NCBI GenBank assembly: GCA_000818945.1
Contig: KN805393.1
Location: 280,332 to 344,331, forward strand
Reading direction: 5' to 3'
Source: Schizochytrium sp. CCTCC M209059
Taxonomy: Eukaryota > Sar > Bigyra > Thraustochytrida > Thraustochytriidae
DNA length: 64,000 nt
Shown: positions 53,201 to 61,800 of the stretch, piece by piece
Layout of the letters: the number at the start of each line of letters is the position of its first letter
How positions within the stretch are numbered: position 1 is the stretch's first letter
The notes under the pieces: model-generated
Told to the model about the DNA's origin: nothing
The model's database searches: none
The model's input: the letters and a program-made list of their open reading frames with translations, nothing else
Program-made: the position numbers and the translations under genes

Positions 53201-55724
53201 TATCGAGGACATGCTTCACGGAAGCTTTCTCAACGCCGCCTGCTATGAAGAACCTGCCGACGTAATTCCTCTCGTTCTTTTGGCGCCCAAGCTTCTCAGC
53301 AAAGCCTAGGTGAGTTGCAAATCGTTCGAGCATTTCTTCATTGGTCGCACGCGAGCCGATGTCAGCTTCATTGAGGGGCGCGAATATGCTTGTGCGATTC
53401 TGGTCAATATTCCAAAGGTCGTCATGGGCGACACGGTAAACTGCCAGGTATGTGAGCGAGAGAAGGTAGTCCGCTAGGATGATGTGACCGTCGAAGAGAG
53501 GTGTTGACAGCGCGACCCTGTTAATTTGGTCTTTGCGCCGCGCGTCTGTACGCTTCCCATAAGCGTTTTCGACGAGTCGCCGAACTTCATCAAAGGCGTC
53601 ATCCTTGAGCACCCGTTGTCGACGACGCGGAAGGCAGTCCACCGCGTTTTTATTCGCAGTGTCACACAGAAGAGGAATACCTGAGGCGAGTAAAGTTATG
53701 CACGTTTTGCGTCTGTCCTCTTTCCCCTGGAGTTCGTCGATCTTCTCTTTGTCCTTGGAGAATCCGAGCCAATAAAGAAGACCAGATTCCTTTTCATAAC
53801 CTTCCGCCTGGATCTTGACATCCTTTGGCATTTGAATCTGCACATGTTCTTTTCCCGAGATAGCACTAAAGAACTTTGCAGTCTTATTCATCTTCTCCTT
53901 GGCTTCCCTGGGCAGGATTTTTCGCAACTCCTCGTCAAGGACCTCGCAAAAGGCTTTGTACTCGTGCATAGGATAACGAAATGGAAGTCCTCTTTCCGTC
54001 TTCATACGAGGATCAAGGCTGTAGGTTTCGTTGCCGTGCACGAGTTTGAGAGGCTGAATGCACTCTGGCACAGCCCAGGTAGCGGTCTCTACATAGTAGT
54101 CCATGCTCCGATACAGCGAAGTCTCTTCGAACCAGCAGATGACGTTGGCCTCATCGATGCGCGATTTGCTTGTGAGCACGTTTTGAGGCGTTGCCGAAAC
54201 GAGAAGACGAAGGACATTTATTCCCTCAAGTTCGGTGTTGTTGAGAAGCCAGTTGTGTGCGCCTTCCTGCGTTGGTCCATAGTGGCACTCGTCAGCGATG
54301 ATGACAAGGAGCGTTCTTGGGGTCGAGGCCTCTCTGACCATCCATTGTTTGTGGTCCGACATTACTTTGTGTGGGACTTTTGTGTGCTTAAGTACAAGAC
54401 CCCCTTCGAGATTTGCGCGCGTAACTCGATCTGAGGTTTGCGTTTGAAGAGAGTTGAAGTTGGGCGTGAGCACTACAAAAGAAACTCTGTCGAATTGAGA
54501 TGCCCACGATGCGTCTTTAGAAGACAGAATTACTTCTTTGGCTTTTTCGAACAGCTTTTCGGCGATTCGACGCTGCTCTGGATGAGCAACGTCGGGTTGA
54601 GCTGACCCTGCTTCTTGTTCAGGCAGCTCGTCACGCTCAATCGTTTCATCTGGAATCGTAATGTGTACACTAAGGAACACAGGCTTTTCATCGTCTTTGA
54701 GCTTGGAATCTCTCTTTTCGTCGAGCTTCATGGTGATGCGTTTGTCTTGGCGCTCGCGAAGTTTGAGTCCAAAGCTGGCCAAGGCGTGGGTGAGCTGTTC
54801 CCAAGCCCTTGATTTGCGCGCGCTCAGTAAAGCATCGTCATCTCTTGTAAGAATTTCTTGGGCAAGAGCTGCACGCTCATCAGAATTGGAAGGAAAAGGA
54901 GGCATGGTAAGCTCCAATTCGCCTTGTTGTTTGCCGACCTTGCTTGACTCGTTGATAACAAAGGACACCTGCACAGGTACGTCGATGCCAAGCAAGTCTG
55001 TGTCATCTTCGTCCTCGTTAGCAATGACGTCATCTTCTTGGCTCTCGAGGCCCTTCTCGAGGAGTTGCTTTGCACGAGGAACCTGGGATGATCCCAGAAC
55101 GAGCAACAGGCTGATGATGCTGCCACCTTCCTCCTCGCGAATGGCGATCACGCGAATTCGATCGTTGTCGGTCTTTTGAATCGCAGAAAGAAGTTCTTTC
55201 TCGAGGTCATCCGAGTCTTCAAATACTTCGGCGTATGCTCCTTTCTCCTTGCATTTCTCCATCTTGGCCGTTTGCCGAAGGCTTTTAAACAAATCCCTGT
55301 TCTGACGCGACAGCTTCTTTGCGGCGAGATCCCGAAGGACTTTGCGCACATACTCGATGTCCTCGTGGACTTCAATCCAAGCTTCGTCACCAGCTTCTGC
55401 AGCGGACAGGAGGTGGCTGTCCGGGTCTGTAGCGATTCCAACGAGCGAGTAGGCGAAAAACTCGAGACCTTCCGCAGTTTTACCATTCGCTTTGTACTCC
55501 TTTCTGAGGCCTGCGACGTCCTGGAGACCCCCTTCATTCTCGCCACGCATCCACCACACGCGAAGGAGTTGCGGTAGCGCCGCTGCGTCGATCCTACCGT
55601 CTTTGCAGAGGTCCTGCACGGCCGCGGGGCTGTTCTCCACCTCCTCTTCGAACCTCGTCGCGGGCTCCGCGTTCAGCACCAGCACCAGCGGCCGCGGCCG
55701 CGGAGCGGTCTCGCTTGCCTTCAT
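47280..55724 (-). CDS. Giant protein C: permuted SF2 helicase + TAGT-like glycosyltransferase (GREB1-like)
   Basis: This single-exon gene encodes 2814 residues from the ATG at 55722-55724, which aligns with the starts of A and B. It has the conserved N-terminal domain, a DECH box at D478, SATPQN, CEKGRMGDTFP and QEFGRVCRYPG. Walker A G1348-K1349-T1350 lies C-terminal to these, so the helicase is circularly permuted. The glycosyltransferase-like domain has SYNRAGVALLNY, WILDDNVDVCYE near 1790-1800 and FWEDVEF. An acidic/Ser-rich stretch and a Cys/His-rich region follow (about 2335-2515; C-x-K-H, C-N-K-H, C-K-E-H and C-x-x-C pairs). The last 65 residues (from PREFYQELLVHL to RRDILEDA) are related to the repeated C-terminal module of A. 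C therefore looks closest to a complete ancestral layout. It is head-to-head with LRR-2 and lies upstream of B on the same strand. I infer a nuclear role acting on DNA or chromatin. Confidence 0.93.
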   Translation of the reverse strand: MKASETAPRPRPLVLVLNAEPATRFEEEVENSPAAVQDLCKDGRIDAAALPQLLRVWWMRGENEGGLQDVAGLRKEYKANGKTAEGLEFFAYSLVGIATDPDSHLLSAAEAGDEAWIEVHEDIEYVRKVLRDLAAKKLSRQNRDLFKSLRQTAKMEKCKEKGAYAEVFEDSDDLEKELLSAIQKTDNDRIRVIAIREEEGGSIISLLLVLGSSQVPRAKQLLEKGLESQEDDVIANEDEDDTDLLGIDVPVQVSFVINESSKVGKQQGELELTMPPFPSNSDERAALAQEILTRDDDALLSARKSRAWEQLTHALASFGLKLRERQDKRITMKLDEKRDSKLKDDEKPVFLSVHITIPDETIERDELPEQEAGSAQPDVAHPEQRRIAEKLFEKAKEVILSSKDASWASQFDRVSFVVLTPNFNSLQTQTSDRVTRANLEGGLVLKHTKVPHKVMSDHKQWMVREASTPRTLLVIIADECHYGPTQEGAHNWLLNNTELEGINVLRLLVSATPQNVLTSKSRIDEANVICWFEETSLYRSMDYYVETATWAVPECIQPLKLVHGNETYSLDPRMKTERGLPFRYPMHEYKAFCEVLDEELRKILPREAKEKMNKTAKFFSAISGKEHVQIQMPKDVKIQAEGYEKESGLLYWLGFSKDKEKIDELQGKEDRRKTCITLLASGIPLLCDTANKNAVDCLPRRRQRVLKDDAFDEVRRLVENAYGKRTDARRKDQINRVALSTPLFDGHIILADYLLSLTYLAVYRVAHDDLWNIDQNRTSIFAPLNEADIGSRATNEEMLERFATHLGFAEKLGRQKNERNYVGRFFIAGGVEKASVKHVLDILLTATLKAAWNQMAEADYEVLNKRFGEKWTKQMEKLREQENHNTLDHWRVGWEFILSEKMAGNLEDLDEQQGNLSQAWYNETDRLLHDLLDVHPKYRTGRMAVIRVYETDENLSIQDCLRSALIKLGLTHNDHGGLLSVVADVGGSDGKKGSTNEQQRPGRRATSLFTQIESWVLDRDLRHPSKQKSDPDAHETLKDRVNRSFAEAKAREMLEAQKKQAKPRNVQRTAKYEDLENLPTIVILCEKGRMGDTFPHSFRFLDIRLRSSPTYSTFVQEFGRVCRYPGLDDSNVKGITIKKGPESTDGVDKSELRSQLDLLFQESDVKDHFAKGGSFAVLDPGNEVRFHADSEFQFRTRLETTLRPSSSSRARFGMWKAKRYVHVLPTVLMNAERFGAQLQKAVEHKYRDVHGLQRIDQCIPGPLDLYVSGDRSRSTKKAHPRLIRVENGSTEVINPLHDHEAYRKQDPQSGANERSSSSSKSRQPHYDWARDGERDPRRLLLVAQCQQGKTGTYLHFIKLLKDHIEVVIPAPPKPLPPVARARWSLPYWRNLITGSRPLGFPPMRNDYDKPKTGQYHKAVMWQRLLLLALAGEQGASWSDFYIMKLSVEDCEAIQSKAGKEVLKDLEKFIARQKAPITADHTDIELAFRCVNFDNRFSLSEWKTNFQEIWESPEATAMLFSALRKSSLRQSQDASVSQRLRTAQAYVQNHLWDVGARGRDRKAPNSNSQTNMERVTFSTPQQRAYSCVAAKSISRSFDEKYCQKQHEVHNIKLVAEGVSLSAPYSGFQGLSVYADADNVQVYLDAKSKRFPLFDVSRIPKPARKGSKTVSKASETLHMSARKEAKDVRWVFVPSYNRAGVALLNYEKAIPEPDEKNKQGKRTVVCIVVRSGQQFKEYVANYGSAHLVLGLPSKMPSKVDRTKFVTAEQGGIGYARLFIQLAASELGLPWVWILDDNVDVCYERMLVDDVPINPPKAPPDPCTFVTVMTGVEHIVQNEEETIQLTGDEKQMKVRRAKRPSIRRRPAPEVSTLPVRSKVDLTGGADQYGLIGIRRDAQARLKDPKAPFLVTYSVYSFIFLNVDSTVRAGVYFPVKTFWEDVEFNHLVDEAGLVCLKVNRFYHHKKNLKLGARSGPARDSLNGAPAHFTHLKEALVHFRDTYGGLAPGRLLSSQLRASFPPSHRWAAIVQEWIAREGSCEGATKVPVYFLEAASDSAINSIALHVPASTTSSLFVVRRDDLCAFGELEEGNETITLKNRPNCTFRIYREADIDDPFATKLFYAGTEQPAIAPPSSRGAKVVSPNDGDGDNIDNDGDDEDDKSGGKSAHGDSGNWHKGHDRSSIAPSPSPLGRAGDSKRGNKRPNSATAPASTSYASATKSLKSAHNESAVQRDGEGKKLEVEDAPSLSRQTPSKLSTSSAAQRNVSSDDNAPVELDSSKKRVRPDVNADLEHDSKHVDVENDDEHVNASTLPKRSRLEINSTSSKDEGTTRFTDDGRPLCNGQDVEPETKKRVNCTNIAIRGGPLCGKHSMAAGRKATCAIIINTETNECCGRPSTQNAPGYCNKHIPPAIKFKHNDPRNRLCKRIEYYYTATLKPVQDRDEIKRLDADWSLVKGGDKALEHFKNASESPKYTFAFTCNANKENKTSFCKEHREKLDVCAVDNCRSACYRYYNCCKDCLDKKKLAVAGKQLIRLIPEKIPRDYRVGHPSAKTRKSIIDSIRKNAQFLSPKDCIVDPSEIDPSLFGKNAEEDNEDVDEHEEGEDNRLDRQALEAQEADETKLDSPVPSSAPLVIDLSSPAADCSSEAKSEADNSKTSTPKAAESTSPQGLSGRGAVALSSASSSSSDVKSKLSSHTGAGGASATPKSTEKRTPKPKSGGRRKFSPVPLSAGMKANAKEKIELLEAKYASDGNPPREFYQELLVHLTSCKTSQDIFDWITIKKAGSFIESNDQTDERIKKCQSGLARLRNALRRDILEDA

Positions 55725-56392
55725 CCTCGGTCCCGCCGCCGCGGCCTTGCGCGCGCGCGTGCGCTCCCGCCCTCTCCCTCGCCCGTCCGCCGGGCGCAGC
55801 TTGCTCGTTTGGTCTTCGATCCGACAAACTATCCTTGATCGCGAGGATTTGTCATGCGGGTTGATCAAGGTGACGTCACCGACTACCAGGTAGGAAGTAC
55901 TAGCGCTCGCCTACTGTTCGGGCTGGTCACCGCTGACTGAAGAAGAGAAGATCGCGCCAGCCCTGCTCGACTCTGCTTCGCGCCGCTCTTCGCCGCCACC
56001 GTCGAGGGCCGCCCGTCCGTGGAGTGGGCGACGGGAGTGCGGCGAAAGGAGCGCGGGCGGCCGCGACGCGCGCCGCTCTCGAGGCGTCCCTGAGCGGCTG
56101 CAGCGGAGGCACCGCTACAAGGAGCAAAGAGGAAGGAGGGAAGGCGTTTTTCCTCTCTTCTCGGTGATACGTACTACTATATCAAGCCACGGAAAGAAAG
56201 CTTGATCTTGAGCCGGGCGTGCACGAGTAAAACTAAACGCGACGCGAGCGGCAGAGAGCGACAGACCCGGCGCAGGAGAAGGAGTGGGGCGGCACGAGCG
56301 CTTGGGGCGCAGAGTGCGACGAGTCTAGAGTGGTTTGGAAAGGACCGATCTGCCGCAAAGAAGCTTGCGGACGGTCAACTTCTGAGAAGACA
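55725..56392. promoter_or_regulatory. Divergent promoter region of gene C and LRR-2
   Basis: 668 bp separate the two start codons. It contains a perfect palindrome around TGACGTCA (listed separately) and GC-rich sequence. No other gene is supported, although the frame of C stays open to 55868. Confidence 0.45.
55871..55878. promoter_or_regulatory. CRE-like palindrome TGACGTCA
   Basis: GGTGACGTCACC at 55869-55880 is a perfect 12-bp palindrome containing the consensus cAMP-response/ATF element. It sits about 145 bp upstream of the start of gene C in a divergent promoter. Function is inferred from the motif only. Confidence 0.4.
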
Positions 56393-58327
56393 ATGGAGGG
56401 CCAGCCGAAAACGAGCCGAGGTGCGGAAGCCACGGAGAAAGAGGTTGAGACAGACGCGACGCAGCAAAAGCTTGCATTGGCGCTAGGCGCCTTGCGCTCA
56501 TCTTTTGCTGTCGCACCTGTACTGGCCATGCAAGGGCTGCAGCTCGGCGATGAGGGCGTTGCCCTTTTGGAGAAGGGCCTTTGCTCAGCAAGGAAGCTAC
56601 AACGCCTTAATCTAAGCAACAATTCGATCAACGACACGGGAGCCTGCCTCTTAGCGCGTCTCGTTATTGAGAACAAGCATTTGAGAACAAATCTTGCTGA
56701 GCTGCGGCTGGCAAGGAACAACATTGGTGAAAGTGGCGCATGTGCGCTTGCAGATATGCTCAAGCATAAGGAAGGCGATGTTGAACTTGTCGACCTTGAA
56801 GGAAACACCTCGATCTCTGCTGTCGGTGCAGAAGCTATCTTTGGCGCGGCGCTCATCTCTCGCCCAGAGAAGCTCAAACTAAGCAAGTGCGGGCTCTGTG
56901 ATCGGACTCTTGATGCCATCATGAAGCAAATTGAAAAGAAGGGCCATTCTTGGAATCGCGAAGACTTTGCCAAGGAACACAGCTCTGCTACGTGGGGTTT
57001 TATATCCGTACGAGAGAACGCCCATGAGCGCCGGTTCGTTGTGGACTTATCCGGAAACGATTTCTCGGCAGGCAAGCTCATCGAGTTTGCCAAGAAAACT
57101 CGCTGCCTTAAGACCATTTGCGAGATCATTGTCTCACCGATGGAGAATGTGTCCCTGGAATCTCCCTTGCTAGCTTTGGACGCCTCACAAAAGAACACGC
57201 CAAGTATTACGGCTCTCTTGCGAGAGAAGAGTCCTTCGGGAGACATAGACTGGGCCGAGCCTATGTCGTCGAAAGCTCCAGATTTGGTAAAGGAGCCTTG
57301 GGCGGTAAGCCTCACCACGGATCTCAAGAAAGAAATCTCGCCACGCAATACAGCGTCAGCGCATCCCGATTCTTTGCATGTGAGGATGATTGAGTGTGTT
57401 GACAGCGTTCCGCAGCTCACAAATATGGTCTTTGAAATCGCAGACGCACTTGAGACCAGTGATGTCATTCTTCTTTTCCGCGAATGCGACCGTAGTCTTC
57501 TCGTGGAACACGTGGTCGAAACACAGCGCTGCTATGGTGCCGAGGAACTACCTTGCAAGCATGGCGAACTACAACTTTGCGCCTTGCATGCGAAAGGCAA
57601 TCTGCACAGCACTCGAGCTCCTGTAAAAAATGAGCCGCCAACACCGAGATCTCGCGGCGGAGGAATCCCTTCGCCATCGCCGCCCGCGACACCTCGTTCG
57701 AATCATCCCGGGACACCGCATTCGAATCATCCCGGGACACCGCATTCGAAACATCAAATGCCGGATTTGCCAATTACCGATGAGGAGCAGCAGGATCTGG
57801 AGAAGGAGATCAAAGAGTTTCTCAATGGGCTTAACAATGCCATGGAGCTCAAGGATGAGGATATGAAGGACGAGTGTCCTCTCAAGGGCCGCTCAAAACG
57901 GCGAGGCGCCGCTCGAATTGTTGCCTGCAGGGCGATCTTGGAATTATCCTTGTCCCAAAGTCAGTCGGTCAAAAAAACCTGGGCAAAACTATCCGCTGCC
58001 CATAAGGAACCCATTCTAGACAAACAAATTGATAGTTGGAGACGGCGGAAGCAGACTGCTGCTCGAAAACGAAAGCAGCCCGCGCAAGAAGAAAAGAGCG
58101 GCACAAGCTCAGAGAAAAAATCCCACGAGCGTCTTCGCAAAATGAAAACCTCTTCTTCATCCTCATCAACAGCTACTGCAAGCTCTGCCGCCTCAACGCC
58201 GAGTTCGTCTCAGCAAAGGCCCTCTGCTCCAGAATCAGATCCGCCCTCCGATTCTTTAGAAGCGCAACCCCAATCAACGGGCAGTTCACTTGCGAGCTTG
58301 CTAAGCTTTTGGCGTGGTGGAAAATAA
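56393..58327 (+). CDS. LRR-2: LRR protein paired with giant gene C
   Basis: This 644-residue single-exon protein is a paralog of LRR-1. About five ribonuclease-inhibitor-type LRRs lie near residues 40-245, for example LNLSNNSINDTGACLLAR and LRLARNNIGESGACALAD. The shared downstream domain follows and includes SDVILLFRECDRSLL and EELPCKHGE. It then differs from LRR-1: a Pro/His-rich 8-residue repeat (PGTPHSNH) is followed by an acidic helix and a strongly basic C-terminus (RRRKQTAARKRKQ, RKMK). This suggests nuclear targeting or nucleic-acid binding. Its start, MEGQPKTSR, lacks the myristoylation glycine, so the two paralogs may act in different compartments. It is head-to-head with C. No enzyme motif is visible. 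The ATG at 56393 is the first in frame. Confidence 0.88.
   Translation: MEGQPKTSRGAEATEKEVETDATQQKLALALGALRSSFAVAPVLAMQGLQLGDEGVALLEKGLCSARKLQRLNLSNNSINDTGACLLARLVIENKHLRTNLAELRLARNNIGESGACALADMLKHKEGDVELVDLEGNTSISAVGAEAIFGAALISRPEKLKLSKCGLCDRTLDAIMKQIEKKGHSWNREDFAKEHSSATWGFISVRENAHERRFVVDLSGNDFSAGKLIEFAKKTRCLKTICEIIVSPMENVSLESPLLALDASQKNTPSITALLREKSPSGDIDWAEPMSSKAPDLVKEPWAVSLTTDLKKEISPRNTASAHPDSLHVRMIECVDSVPQLTNMVFEIADALETSDVILLFRECDRSLLVEHVVETQRCYGAEELPCKHGELQLCALHAKGNLHSTRAPVKNEPPTPRSRGGGIPSPSPPATPRSNHPGTPHSNHPGTPHSKHQMPDLPITDEEQQDLEKEIKEFLNGLNNAMELKDEDMKDECPLKGRSKRRGAARIVACRAILELSLSQSQSVKKTWAKLSAAHKEPILDKQIDSWRRRKQTAARKRKQPAQEEKSGTSSEKKSHERLRKMKTSSSSSSTATASSAASTPSSSQQRPSAPESDPPSDSLEAQPQSTGSSLASLLSFWRGGK
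57697..57752. repeat. 24-bp coding minisatellite in LRR-2
   Basis: About 2.5 copies of a unit beginning TTCGAATCATCCCGGGACAC, encoding SNHPGTPH. Confidence 0.9.
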
Positions 58328-58875
58328 GCTACGTAGCCATAAATTGGTACTAGTTTCAAGCGCATTTTTGGACAGTAAAAGCTAGAACAGTTTCTACGCA
58401 CACAAAGGCTGTGTCCACAAAGCATACGTTACACGTTCCATTTTCTAATCTGCTCAACTTTACACCCAAGCCTTTAAGCATGTCATTCAATTTTGAACTT
58501 GTCATTTTGCCATTCAACGCACATGCATCTCTTCTGGTGTGGTACGATGTGATGTGGTGTGGTGCGAGACGCCCTATTGTCGACTGACGTTTCGGGGAAG
58601 TGTAATTGAAAGTCATTGCGAGCCTCCACTCTGCACATTCTTCGTGTGCTAAATACTAATACAGCCGTGCGGCTCTGCGTCCCGCTGTCTACCAGTCCGC
58701 AAGATTTTTAGTTTTCATGATGGAAAAGATTTTGTCTTTTGTTCACAGTTCATTTCTTTCTCACACGGTTTCGCATGCACGTGACTGACAAATGGACGTA
58801 CGTTTCAAAACATAAAATCTACTTTTTCTTCTTTTACTATTGTAAGCTGATGTTGTTGCAAGACGAGTGTATATT
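58328..58875. other. Convergent 3' flanks of LRR-2 and myosin
   Basis: AT-richer 548-bp region between convergent genes, with a short TGTGGTGTGGTG-like stretch near 58538-58566. No gene is recognised. Confidence 0.5.
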
Positions 58876-61800
58876 TTACTCCGAATCGTAGTCTTCTTCT
58901 TCTTCGAGATCGAATTCTTCCTGGTTCCGACGAATGTCCTCGACAAGCGCTTCCCGGCTTGTGTAGCCAAAAAATTGGGGAATTTGGGGGAAACGGAGTA
59001 GATCATGGATGTAGACAGCGCGGAGAAAAGCCACCAAGTAGAGACTGAGATCTTCGAGCATCTCATCCGGATCAGAGGGATCCATGTCAAATACCGGAAG
59101 ATCCTGCTTGATTTCAGGGGCAATGGCGTCAATGTTGTAAATCTCGGTCGCGAAAAAGTGACGGTACTCGGGCCATGTATGTGACGTGACAAAACGCTGC
59201 CACTCGTTTTCGCCGTGAAAGCGACGAATCCACTGCATGTTAAAGACCAGAGATGTCGTCCCCGTGAGCAAATCGGTGTGCTCGGAAACAGTGGGGCTTT
59301 CAAACATGAATTGCTGCTTGTCGCTCGTGACGACGCAAAACGGAAACTCGTCCTGGTTCTCGAGATCCTCGCTAAACATGGCGTCGCGAGCCTCGGCTTC
59401 CTTGTCGCGCGCAATCGCAGCCTCGGCTTCGAGCTCTTCGGGCGTGTCAAGCTGGTCACATCCACAGTGCGGACATGCCTCGAGGCGTTCCGTAGGAAGG
59501 TTGAACAAGGCTTCGCCGCAGTGAGGACACTGAATTTTGTAATCTTGGTACGCGTCTTCGCCATGGACAGTGACGTAGCGGTGCAAGTGTTCATCTTCCG
59601 AGGAAATCTGCAGAAAGATACCCATCATGTACTCTTCTTCGCTGATGACGCCGGCTTTTCGAAGCTCCTGGAGTTCTTTAGCCGATTGGGTCTTTTCGTT
59701 GTCCTCGGTCCCGTCTTGTTTCACGTAGACGCCTTGGGTGAGAGCGTGAGCGCGAGCACTCTCCTTTAGGTGCGACTCTACTGCAGCTTGGAAGCGCGTC
59801 TCGAAATCGCTAAGGTACTCGTCGTCAGCAAAACGAAGGCGAAATAGCTCCTTGACTTTCCCGCTTCTTGGTGCCTTAGCCTTGATAATAAACACGTTTG
59901 CGTCCTCGGCATTCGTGTCCGACTCCAGCATCATGAAAGAACTGATTTGGATCACTCTCTCCTGTTCGTCGCGAATCCCAGAGGCCCCTTGACCATCCAG
60001 AAGGAAACGCATTTGGTAGCCCACCATTCTTAGCTCCGCGTCTTTCCAATATTCCTCGTCTTGCTCCGTATTGGCATTTTCGCGTTCTCGGGCACGTCCG
60101 CGTCCCATGCAGAGGAGCTGCACAACTGCGGATGGTGACTTTAATGTCTGCGTCGAAAAGTGAACTTCCAGTCCTTGGGTGATTTCCAGAGGCGGGTCAC
60201 TCTCGTCTTCCAAAAAATCATCTTTCCGATAGTCGAGAGCCACCGACTTGCGAAAAGACTTGCGAGAATGCTTGCGGTCTTTCGTCAAGGCAATAGACTG
60301 GCGAAAACTCCTGACTCTGCTGGAAATCTGCGAGGTGGATTTCCTGTCGTCTGCGCTCGAAAGTCGTGCCAGTGAGGCTCGAGCCGTGCGGCGTGCGTTG
60401 GCTCCAGCGTGCCTCGATCGCTGGAGGGAAATCGACATGCGCTTGGCGTTCTCCTCGGCAACCTTGACGCGCGCGCGCATCCGCTCAATTTCGGCTTCGA
60501 TCGCAGCAGCCTCGTCGGGGTCGTCAATGGTGTCGGGAAGTTTTTCGAGCTCGCTGAGATTTTGCTTGAGCGCCTTGACTTCTTTGATGGCTGCGGAGGT
60601 GAGCTCGGTGACGCGGCGTTCTCGCTCGCGGCGAATCTCACGCTGCATTTCCATTTCCTGGCGCTTCCGTTCTGCCTCTTCTTTGACGCGCTTCGCTTGG
60701 GAGAGACGCTCTTGTGCTTCGGCGACACGGCGCGCCAACAAGCCAAGCATACGGAGTTTGGTGCGGATCCTGCGCCACTTTTCGCGCGAGAAGCTTTCTT
60801 TGAAGCGCTCAATGACCTCGTCGTTGAGCCCCCCGGCAACGGCGCCCTGGAGGATCTCATGCACCTTGTCGAGCATGCCAGCCTTGAAGAAGATCTTGGT
60901 GCGGCCCACTTTGTAGGACGCCGGGTCAATTTCATAGGCATAAAAGAGCGCGTCCACGAATTGGCGCGGGGAGGCCTCAAACTCGTCCACGACAGCCATG
61001 GCGTCGGGCGGCATAAGCTCAGTGTATGTCTCGTAAAAGACGTCGAACTCGACGCGTGTGGGCAGGCCGCCTTTGAGGACTTGCGCTGTCTGCGGAATGC
61101 TCAGACACTGGAGCTGCGGGATGATGTAAGAATTGTCGAGCCAATCACCACCACGTCCGCTGCGCTGCATGCTTGCGTTGGGTTTTACGCATCGTACAAA
61201 GGAGCATCGCGTGATGTTGAGTTCGTCGACGAGCGTACGCATTTGCTTGCGAAACTTGGCCGTGACCGAGTTGGATGCCTTTTTCTTTTTCTTTTTCTTT
61301 TTCTTGTCCCCGCCTTTGCTGTCCGAGCTGACGGCTGCCCGGAAGGCATCGCGCACGAGGGCACTCTGGCTCGAGTCAAAGATTGCGGCAACCTCGGGCG
61401 GCAGCGCGTCCGAGTTTTTTTCCAAAAAGGATCCCACTGTGTACTTGACCTGACCAGCATAGTGCTGGACGGTGAAGCAGCTGCGCGCGTCGCGAGGGTG
61501 CACCTTGGCAAAGTTCGGGTGCGTGCGAAACTCGCGGTGCAGCGTGGCATTGAGCCTTTCATCGTCTGCGCCGGGCGCCTTGGCTTCGGCGTCGATGGTG
61601 GGTAAAATGCCTGCGCACGAGGTTGCGCCCTCGAGGAGCTCGACGCACAGCGTGTTGTCGACGGGCATCTCGCGCTCGTCCTCGCCCACGAGGAGGCCCT
61701 CGCGCTCGTACAGAGCGGCCTCGGACTGGAAGATCTGCGCGCTAAAGCAGCTTTGTAGCGCCTCGTTGGTGTAGTTGATGAGGAGCTGTTCGAAATCGTT

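Noticed and set aside
22501..58327. The accessory block as a single transposon or integrated virus
   Set aside because: I saw no terminal inverted repeats, integrase, transposase, capsid or polymerase gene at or inside the edges. A foreign origin of the giant genes remains possible but unsupported here.
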